Assembly: GCA_905208975.1 (NCBI GenBank)
Contig: CAJLRE010000053.1
Coordinates: 1 to 13,365, forward strand
Direction of reading: 5' to 3'
From: an uncultured Collinsella sp.
GTDB taxonomy: Bacteria; Actinomycetota; Coriobacteriia; Coriobacteriales; Coriobacteriaceae
DNA: 13,365 nt
Positions 7,044-11,952 of this stretch are shown piece after piece. Below the pieces are notes generated by a model, which did not search any database, was not told where the DNA came from, and worked only from the letters and a program-made list of their open reading frames with translations. Each line of letters starts with the position of its first letter. The first letter of the stretch is position 1. The position numbers and the translations under genes were made by a program.

Positions 7044-8126
7044 TTACCAGATGCTCGGCCAGAGACCAAGCGGGCCAGCGCCCAGGATGCCCAGGACGAA
7101 GAGCAGCAGAATGCCCTTGGTCGGGGTCCAGCTGTGCTTAGCGAACATGTAGTAAAGCAGCAGCGTAAGCATAAGCGGGACGAGCTTCGGGACGATGGTG
7201 TTGAGGGTGTCGGCAACAGAGAAGTTGACCGGATCCTCGGTGACGGTGCCGTAGGTAACGGACTCCATGCCGTTGCCCAGATCGGTGACGCCGCACTCGA
7301 CAGCGTTGCCGTCGGCATCGGAAGCGGTGAGGGCGTTGCCGTCCTCATCGGTCATGGCAATGGTACCGGCCTCAGCGGTCTCGGTATCGATGCCCTCCAT
7401 ACCGGTGAAGTTCTCGGCCTCCTTCTCGGAGACGATCACGGTAGTAGCGGAGAGGCCACGGGTGGTGCCGTTGGGGATCTGGAGGTTGATCTGGGTGCCA
7501 CCCATGGTGACGACCAGGCAACCGACGACGAAGACGCCCATGATGGAAGCGGCACGCGTAAAGGCCTGCATGTTGGCGGTCAGAGCGTCAATAGCGCTGG
7601 TGCCAAGCTTGTAGGACCAGTTCATGAGCCAGAAGCGCAGAGCGAACTGGACGACGTTGAAGATCACCAGGAAGATGATCGGCGCAGCGGCGTTGCCGTT
7701 GATGGCCATGTTGGAGGTGATGCCGGCCGTGATAGGCACGAGCGTCAGCCAGAACAGGGCGTCACCGATACCACCGAGCGGGCCCATTGCGGCGACGCGG
7801 ACGGCGCGGATCGTGGGGATGTCAACCTTGTTCTGCTCGAGCGAAAGCACGATACCCATAACAAAGGTGACGAGGAACGGGTGAGTGTTGAAGAACTCCA
7901 GGTTGTGGCTCATGGAAGCCGCGAGGTCGTTCTTGTTGGTGTGGATCTTCTCCAGACCGGGGATGATGGAGTAAAGCCAGCCAGCGGCCTGCATGCGCTC
8001 GTAGTTGAACGATGCCTGCAGGAAGCAGGAGCGCCAAGCCATCTTGTTGAGGGTCTTCTGGTCGAGCTGCGGAGCAGGAGTGAGATCCTCGTAGTGCTCC
8101 GGGATCACATACTCATTAGATGCCAT
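7044..8126 (-). CDS. PTS mannose/GalNAc-family EIID component with a large acidic insert
   Basis: A 360-residue membrane subunit that forms the sugar channel with EIIC. Family features are the N-terminal TLNKMAWRSCFLQASFNYER (25-44), GWLYSIIPGL (49-58), the EFFNTHP block (77-83), GPLGGIGDALFW (115-126), and hydrophobic helices near 128-137, 148-167, 193-208, 310-329 and 337-350. Family members are usually about 270-300 residues. The extra length lies at about 222-302, between the helix ending near 208 and the one beginning near 310: an acidic, hydrophilic, Gly/Asp/Thr-rich stretch. The frame opens further up to 8159, but the ATG at 8126 is chosen because GGAGGTGA stands 8 bases before it. It overlaps the end of EIIC by 11 bases, implying coupled translation. 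It is the last gene before the operon terminator. Substrate is inferred from nagA and agaS. Confidence 0.92.
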   Translation of the reverse strand: MASNEYVIPEHYEDLTPAPQLDQKTLNKMAWRSCFLQASFNYERMQAAGWLYSIIPGLEKIHTNKNDLAASMSHNLEFFNTHPFLVTFVMGIVLSLEQNKVDIPTIRAVRVAAMGPLGGIGDALFWLTLVPITAGITSNMAINGNAAAPIIFLVIFNVVQFALRFWLMNWSYKLGTSAIDALTANMQAFTRAASIMGVFVVGCLVVTMGGTQINLQIPNGTTRGLSATTVIVSEKEAENFTGMEGIDTETAEAGTIAMTDEDGNALTASDADGNAVECGVTDLGNGMESVTYGTVTEDPVNFSVADTLNTIVPKLVPLMLTLLLYYMFAKHSWTPTKGILLLFVLGILGAGPLGLWPSIW

Positions 8127-8916
8127 CTTCGAAGTCACCTCCGTCAGAAACAGCTGCACCCTTCAGCTCGGTCTGCTGCTGGAAGTCCCAGAAGGCGATG
8201 CCGAAGCCGATGAGAGCGAGGATGAGCAGGGCAGGGGTTGCCAGAGAATCGTTGGCAACGGTGATGAGCGCGAGGCCAAAGCCCATGAGGAAGAAGCCCC
8301 ACATATCGCGGTTCATCATAACCTTGAGCAGGACGGCGAAGCCGACGAAGCGCATCATGCCGCCTGCAGCGGACAGACCGGTCTGCAGCCAAGTCGGGAT
8401 GGCGGAAGCGATGGTCTGACCGATGGTAGCGCCAGCGATGAAGAACAGGGTGACGACGACAGCGAAGATCAGGCCGAGCAGAGCCATGGCGAAGTAGTTC
8501 AGACGCTCGATGCCCTTGGTGTCAGCGTTATGAGCCATATTGTCCGCGGAGGACATGAGGGGCGACATAAGCGTGAAGACCAGGGTAACGCCGAGCTGAC
8601 CAAGCAGAGCGAACGGAATGGCAAGGCCGACTGCCGCGTTGGGCTCGAGGCCCGTAGCGATAGCGAGAATGGCTGCCATGATGCCGCCGATGACGGCGTT
8701 AGGCGGCTGAGCGCCTCCGATCGGCATGTTGCCGATCGTCATGAGCTGATAGGTACCACCCACGAGAAGACCGGTGTTGAGGTCGCCAAGGATAAGACCG
8801 ATGACGGCGCCGGTGACGATGGGCTGATAGAGAGACTCGAGGAAGTTGAACTGGTCGATTGCCGCGACGAACGTGACGATGAAGACCAGAGCGACCTGGA
8901 TGATCGAGTATTCCAT
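8116..8916 (-). CDS. PTS mannose/GalNAc-family EIIC component
   Basis: A 266-residue polytopic membrane protein that carries the sugar across the membrane with EIID. It opens with MEYSIIQVALVFIVTFVAAI and has AIDQFNFLESLYQPIVTG, then GGTYQLMTIGNMPIGGAQPP (residues 53-72), the typical loop of the GalNAc/galactosamine branch (AgaC/AgaW). About seven more hydrophobic segments follow, and a short acidic tail ends in DGGDFEDGI. The length is normal. ATG at 8916 has a strong AAAGGAGGAG 4 bases upstream. It follows EIIB after a 90-base gap that holds two hairpins and overlaps the start of EIID by 11 bases. The family is clear; GalNAc or GalN as substrate is inferred from sequence style and neighbours. 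Confidence 0.93.
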   Translation of the reverse strand: MEYSIIQVALVFIVTFVAAIDQFNFLESLYQPIVTGAVIGLILGDLNTGLLVGGTYQLMTIGNMPIGGAQPPNAVIGGIMAAILAIATGLEPNAAVGLAIPFALLGQLGVTLVFTLMSPLMSSADNMAHNADTKGIERLNYFAMALLGLIFAVVVTLFFIAGATIGQTIASAIPTWLQTGLSAAGGMMRFVGFAVLLKVMMNRDMWGFFLMGFGLALITVANDSLATPALLILALIGFGIAFWDFQQQTELKGAAVSDGGDFEDGI

Positions 8917-8939
8917 CTTGCTCCTCCTTTCAAAATGTA

Positions 8940-8989
8940 TGTACGCACTTTGGATATCACGTACAGAACGTCAGGGTTTCACTCCTGAC
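8940..8989. repeat. Two hairpins between EIIB and EIIC
   Basis: The 90-base EIIB-EIIC gap contains TGTACG (8940-8945) pairing with CGTACA (8960-8965) around a 14-base loop, and GTCAGG (8970-8975) pairing with CCTGAC (8984-8989) around an 8-base loop. Neither has a T-run, so they are not terminators. They could set mRNA processing or the ratio of soluble to membrane subunits; this is inferred. Confidence 0.4.
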
Positions 8990-9006
8990 AACGTGGATCA
9001 CGAGGA

Positions 9007-9489
9007 TTACGAGAAGAGCTTGCTCGTGTCCTCAACAGGCGTGCTCGGAACGCGCCTGATCTCCAACTCCACCCCCAATTCCTGCAGCTCTTTAAACGCA
9101 GCGACATCCTCGTCGTTAACTGCGACGGAGGTGGCGACTTGGCGCTTTCCTTCCGACATGTGCATGTTGCCGATGTTTACCTTCTTTATAGGCACACCGC
9201 CCTTGACGAGCGTAAGCACGTCTTCCGGTGTTTCGGCCACGATGAAGATCTTCTGGCGCGGGCTCGCCTTGCCAATGACGTCGATGGTCTTCTGCAGGGA
9301 GAAGAAACGCGTAGCGACGCCGGCGGGAGCGGCCATCTTCATGAGGTTCTGGCGCATGGTGTTGGTCGACACATCGTCGTTGGCGACGAGGATGAGGTTG
9401 GAGCCCAGGGTGGAGTTCCACTGGGTAGCGACCTGACCATGGACCAGTCGGTTATCGATGCGGGTAAGAAGAATGTTGGGTTCTGCCAT
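9007..9489 (-). CDS. PTS mannose/GalNAc-family EIIB component
   Basis: A 160-residue cytoplasmic subunit that takes phosphate from EIIA and passes it to the incoming sugar. The phosphorylation site is His17 in RIDNRLVHGQVATQW (10-24), which is the family hallmark. VKKVNIGNMHMSEGKRQV-like sequence (here IKKVNIGNMHMSEGKRQV) is typical of the AgaB/AgaV branch. Length is as expected. ATG at 9489 follows AAAGGAAG with a 9-base spacer. It sits between the YajC-like gene (36 bases upstream) and EIIC (90 bases downstream). Substrate specificity for GalNAc or GalN is inferred from the GNMH block and from agaS; mannose-type members have a different sequence there. Confidence 0.92.
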   Translation of the reverse strand: MAEPNILLTRIDNRLVHGQVATQWNSTLGSNLILVANDDVSTNTMRQNLMKMAAPAGVATRFFSLQKTIDVIGKASPRQKIFIVAETPEDVLTLVKGGVPIKKVNIGNMHMSEGKRQVATSVAVNDEDVAAFKELQELGVELEIRRVPSTPVEDTSKLFS

Positions 9490-9525
9490 GTTGATCAGCT
9501 TCCTTTCGTTATTTGCTGACGACAG

Positions 9526-9807
9526 TTACTTAATCTCCTGAATCGCGTAACGCGAAACATCTACGACGGCACCGGATCGGACTTTGATCTGGACCTTTTC
9601 GCCTTCGATGCCCTTGACGGTTCCGTAGATACCGCCGGCGAAAAGAACCTCCTGACCCGGCTTGAGCTCGGTGTGCAGCTCCTTGAAGTACTTCTGCTTC
9701 TTCTTCATGTTGATTTGCGACCAGATGGTGTAAATCAAGCCCATGATGACAAGCAGGCCCAAAAGGGCGACCGAGGAGCTCAGGACGTTGGCTCCGAAAT
9801 CGGCCAT
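9526..9807 (-). CDS. yajC: YajC-like single-pass membrane protein in the PTS operon
   Basis: A 93-residue protein with one N-terminal membrane helix (about residues 10-30), a basic stretch (MKKKQKYFKEL) and a small domain with GQEVLFAGGIYGTVKGIEG and a final VDVSRYAIQEI. This is the YajC family, whose founding member is a partner of SecDF in the Sec translocon. Its ATG overlaps the EIIA stop by one base (TAATG), so translation is coupled, and EIIB follows 36 bases later. YajC-like genes are also known beside GalNAc and hyaluronan-type PTS genes in streptococci, so this is probably a PTS-associated paralogue that aids insertion or stability of EIIC/EIID rather than the housekeeping YajC. That role is an inference; the window cannot show whether a secD-linked yajC exists elsewhere. 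Confidence 0.88.
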   Translation of the reverse strand: MADFGANVLSSSVALLGLLVIMGLIYTIWSQINMKKKQKYFKELHTELKPGQEVLFAGGIYGTVKGIEGEKVQIKVRSGAVVDVSRYAIQEIK

Positions 9808-10250
9808 TAGATGCCGTCCTCGTCGCCGAAGATATCCTCTTCCTCGGCACCAGCGACGGAAGCGACCGTCTGGGCGGTGATGCCCGTCTGGCCAACGGTC
9901 ACGGCCTGCTCGCCAAGCTCGGCGAGCGTGGCGTTGCCGCGGAGGAACAGAAGCTCAATAACCATGGGAAGGTTAGTTCCAGTCAGAATCTCGACGTTGT
10001 CGACATCCTGGGCAATCATCATTGCCTGGTTGAACGGGGTACCACCAAGCAGGTCGGTAAAGACGAGCACGCCATCGCACTCCTCGCGCATGGCGGTAAT
10101 AGCGGCGCGGAGATCCTCACCGTAGGAAGCAGCCTGGTCGCCCTCAAAAGGAACGACGGTAAAAGCGGGCTGGTCGCCAGCGACCATAGCGATAGCGCTT
10201 GCGAGGCCGGGTGCGAACTGTCCATGACCGGTAAGAATAAAGCCAACCAT
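9807..10250 (-). CDS. PTS mannose/GalNAc-family EIIA component
   Basis: A 147-residue cytoplasmic phosphocarrier that accepts phosphate from HPr and passes it to EIIB. The active residue is His9 in ILTGHGQFAPGLASA (5-19), and the second family motif FTDLLGGTPFNQA (64-76) is intact. The C-terminus has an acidic tail, EEEDIFGDEDGI. It corresponds to AgaF in GalNAc systems. ATG at 10250 is preceded by GGAAGGG with an 8-base spacer. It is the first gene of the five-gene operon, with a leader of about 140 bases below the predicted promoter. Its stop codon overlaps the start of the YajC-like gene by one base. Confidence 0.93.
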   Translation of the reverse strand: MVGFILTGHGQFAPGLASAIAMVAGDQPAFTVVPFEGDQAASYGEDLRAAITAMREECDGVLVFTDLLGGTPFNQAMMIAQDVDNVEILTGTNLPMVIELLFLRGNATLAELGEQAVTVGQTGITAQTVASVAGAEEEDIFGDEDGI

Positions 10251-10365
10251 TCAAATTTCCCTTCCGAAGGTGTGTACGATCTGAGTCCGATGATGTTCGG
10301 AAGCCAACGGGCAATCGCCCTTAAAGCTTCTTGGAAAGCGTTCTTTGAGAACCAGTGGTCTCTCA

Positions 10366-10381
10366 ACTGGTAGTAACCACG
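10366..10381. promoter_or_regulatory. Operator palindrome upstream of the PTS operon
   Basis: ACTGGT-AGTA-ACCACG carries the same 13-base core (CTGGTAGTAACCA, 10367-10379) as the agaS operator. Relative to the predicted PTS transcript start near 10390 it lies about 9-24 bases downstream, a position where a repressor blocks promoter clearance. A second, shorter palindrome ACCAGTGGT lies at 10351-10359 and may add half-sites. The HutC-type regulator encoded at 6127-6858 is the likely binder. Confidence 0.75.
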
Positions 10382-10396
10382 TGACGTGTTGTTGTC

Positions 10397-10405
10397 ACTA
10401 TATCA
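10397..10405 (-). promoter_or_regulatory. Extended -10 box of the PTS operon promoter
   Basis: TGATATAGT on the minus strand fits an extended -10 element (TG-n-TATAGT). No good -35 box is seen, which an extended -10 can tolerate. A GTGAC/GTCAC inverted repeat (10381-10385 and 10394-10398) overlaps it and may bind a second factor. Predicted transcription would start near 10390 and leave a leader of about 140 bases. Confidence 0.45.
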
Positions 10406-10440
10406 CCACAGAAGAGGTTGCTTTCGTTGATTCATACAGT

Positions 10441-10553
10441 AAAACGTTTTTGCACCGTTCACGGCGAAAAATCGACCGTTTACCGCTCATTAACACTTCT
10501 ACCTGCGGTTTTGAAACCGTTTCGAAATGCTTTGGCAAAAGATCGGATCTTTT
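10441..10553. repeat. Cluster of perfect short palindromes
   Basis: Three perfect palindromes lie within 113 bases: AAAACGTTTT (10441-10450), GAAACCGTTTC (10513-10523) and AAAAGATCGGATCTTTT (10537-10553, 8-base arms around one G). CCGT-nn-ACGG type sequence also occurs at 10455-10464. The first two resemble LacI-family operators with a central CG. The cluster is about 150-300 bases upstream of the PTS operon start and no gene explains it. Confidence 0.5.
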
Positions 10554-10646
10554 TCTGTGTCTAAACAACGTAGGGCGGCTAAAAATAGCATGTAGAAAAA
10601 TTGCAGGTCATTGTGAAGATATGTGAATTGGTCTTTTTGACTTAAT

Positions 10647-10662
10647 ACCAGTTAGAACCAGT
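10647..10662. promoter_or_regulatory. Direct-repeat variant of the operator
   Basis: ACCAGT-TAGA-ACCAGT has the same half-site and the same 4-base spacer as the two operators, but both half-sites face the same way. It is about 280 bases from the PTS operator. It might be an auxiliary or decayed site for the GntR regulator. Confidence 0.4.
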
Positions 10663-10673
10663 TTAGAAATAAT

Positions 10674-10703
10674 CGGTGAACGGTAGTTTTCGACCGTTCA
10701 CCG
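10674..10703. repeat. Perfect 11-base hairpin in the gap
   Basis: CGGTGAACGGT (10674-10684) pairs perfectly with ACCGTTCACCG (10693-10703) around an 8-base loop. It is flanked by short AT-rich sequence on both sides (GTTATTT to the right, ATTATTT to the left on the other strand) but no true T-run. It may be a weak two-way terminator or a large operator. Its arm sequence recurs in part at 10453-10462 and 10474-10485. Confidence 0.5.
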
Positions 10704-10907
10704 GTTATTTGCAATCGTTTACGGCCGTTTTCCCGGATGAATTGAGGATACCCGATGAAGCACTTGCGCGGTTGCAGGATATTTCGATACTCGTCCATCT
10801 CCCCACGTGCCAAACTCTCACTCCCTAAATATGCCATAAGCTCTTGCTATTCGTCTCTCAAGTATTACTTACTCAAATCTGTAATTATTTATCGTTTATC
10901 ATTAAGT

Positions 10908-10930
10908 ATGATATAAGATACAAGTATCAT
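10908..10930 (+). promoter_or_regulatory. Promoter area and inverted repeat before the DUF2975-HTH pair
   Basis: A TATAAG box at 10912-10917 lies about 37 bases before the ATG at 10954. ATGATA (10908-10913) and TATCAT (10925-10930) form an inverted repeat over it, and AAGTATGAT / AAGTATCAT recur at 10904 and 10922. The partner gene encodes a small HTH regulator, so self-control through this repeat is plausible. No clear -35 box is seen. Confidence 0.4.
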
Positions 10931-10953
10931 CGCAGACATTGGTTGGAGGAGCT

Positions 10954-11592
10954 ATGATCCGCTGGAACGTATCCAAATCGAATGAAGCCATCGACCGTGA
11001 ACAGGCAATAGCGAAACTGAGGAAGCTCACTCGCTACTGCAAATGGGGCACAATCTGCACCATCGTGGCGCTCGCTCTGGCACTCCTCGCAGTCATTGCA
11101 ATCGAAGATCTAGTCATATTGCCTAGCCTCTCCCAAGGGTTCTGTCTCCAATCCGTAGAGCTTGAGGCTAGCGAAGGGCCAATTCTCGCTCTCGTCGGCA
11201 CCAATGAACAGACCCCTCTTATGCTTGTCGCGCACGACGGTCATACTGCCATAGGGAGCGGCATGATGGCATGCCTCGCGCTTGCCATCGCGCTAAGCGC
11301 ATACAGGTTTTTCTCCGCCATTGAAAAGGCGGGCAGGCCCTTTGACCTCGAATGCATCCGCATACTACGTCAAATAGGACATTTGTTCCTTATCGGCGGC
11401 GCCGCCGTGAAACTTTTTGGTGCCATAGTCACAGGGCTGATACTCTCAGGATTTGGCGGCAGCTTTACGGATGCACTTGGCGGGCAGCATCTCGACCTCT
11501 CTATGCTCTTTGCAGGCCTAATTATTAGCCTGATTGCTAGCATCTTCCAGTACGGGTGTATCCTGCAAAAACAAGATGACGAGTTGCTCTAG
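10954..11592 (+). CDS. DUF2975 family membrane protein
   Basis: A 212-residue integral membrane protein with about four hydrophobic segments (near 32-52, 102-120, 140-166 and 183-203) and a loop outside the helices at about 55-98. The stretch AIEKAGRPFDLECIRILRQI (122-141) between the second and third helices matches the conserved region of DUF2975 proteins. A TTG in frame at 10939 would give five more residues, but the ATG at 10954 is chosen because GGAGGAG stands just before it. The stop is 9 bases before a small HTH gene, and DUF2975 genes are very often paired with such a gene. No biochemical role is known for the family; it may sense or signal at the membrane together with the HTH protein. 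Confidence 0.8.
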   Translation: MIRWNVSKSNEAIDREQAIAKLRKLTRYCKWGTICTIVALALALLAVIAIEDLVILPSLSQGFCLQSVELEASEGPILALVGTNEQTPLMLVAHDGHTAIGSGMMACLALAIALSAYRFFSAIEKAGRPFDLECIRILRQIGHLFLIGGAAVKLFGAIVTGLILSGFGGSFTDALGGQHLDLSMLFAGLIISLIASIFQYGCILQKQDDELL

Positions 11593-11601
11593 GGGGAATC
11601 C

Positions 11602-11841
11602 ATGATTATTCTGCGGCTCGACCGCATGCTTGCCGAACGCAAGATTTCATCCAAAGAGCTTGCTGAACGCGTGGGTATCTCCCAGGTCAATATGTCGCGT
11701 ATCAAGACGGGCAAGGTTTCTGCCGTGCGCTTTTCAACTCTTGACGCGATATGCCGGGCACTCGACTGCCAACCGGGCGATGTTCTGGAATACATACCTG
11801 ACGATGAAGCCGATAGCCTCTTTGGGCTTAAAGATGAATAG
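11602..11841 (+). CDS. Small Cro/XRE-type HTH regulator paired with the DUF2975 protein
   Basis: A 79-residue protein that is almost entirely one helix-turn-helix domain of the Cro/C1 type (YozG-like). MLAERKISSKELAERVGISQ (9-28) covers the first helices, the recognition helix is near ISQVNMSRIKTGK (26-38), and FSTLDAICRALDCQPGDVLEY (split here as FSTLDAICRAL and DCQPGDVLEY, 44-64) is the standard closing part. It ends in a short acidic tail. ATG at 11602 is preceded by AGGGGG. It is the second gene of a two-gene plus-strand operon, 9 bases after the DUF2975 stop. It probably represses or activates its own operon; the inverted repeat at 10908-10930 is a candidate site. No T-run terminator is seen for it on the plus strand. 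Confidence 0.88.
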   Translation: MIILRLDRMLAERKISSKELAERVGISQVNMSRIKTGKVSAVRFSTLDAICRALDCQPGDVLEYIPDDEADSLFGLKDE

Positions 11842-11874
11842 CCATAATTAAGCCGCCAATCACGCCCTCAACGC

Positions 11875-11909
11875 AAAAAGCCCGCCAGAACGATGCGTTC
11901 TAGCGGGCT
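11875..11909 (-). terminator. Rho-independent terminator of the SurA-like gene
   Basis: A 14-base stem (11896-11909 with 11879-11892) with a 3-base loop carries one mismatch position on the plus strand, which becomes a G-T pair on the minus strand. On the minus strand it is followed by TTTTTGCG. It lies 43 bases past the stop of the gene at 11953-13035. On the plus strand no T-run follows, so help to the HTH gene is doubtful. Confidence 0.88.
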
Positions 11910-11952
11910 CAATCAGATATTTCGACTTCGCGCTCGAAAGCTCAGGCAGATC

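Larger units (their letters stand above)
10251..10953. other. 703-base intergenic regulatory stretch
   Basis: There is no convincing gene here. Short open frames at 10345-10626 (plus) and 10652-10837 (minus) lack ribosome sites and family resemblance. The left part holds the PTS operon leader, operator and promoter. The middle (10440-10730) is less GC-rich than the genes and packed with palindromes and CGTTyAC repeats. A direct-repeat variant of the operator lies at 10647-10662 and a perfect hairpin at 10674-10703. The right end (10880-10953) is AT-rich and holds the promoter area of the DUF2975 gene. I see nothing recognisable in 10730-10880. Confidence 0.6.

Noticed and set aside
7134..8213. 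A 359-codon plus-strand frame opposite EIID
   Set aside because: Its His/Asp/Gly-rich translation is typical of an antisense shadow, while EIID on the minus strand has intact family motifs.
10345..10626. A 93-codon plus-strand frame in the intergenic stretch
   Set aside because: It runs across the PTS promoter and operator, has no ribosome site and is Cys-rich with no recognisable family.
10652..10837. A 61-codon minus-strand frame in the intergenic stretch
   Set aside because: It has no ribosome site, runs through the perfect hairpin at 10674-10703 and matches no family I know.
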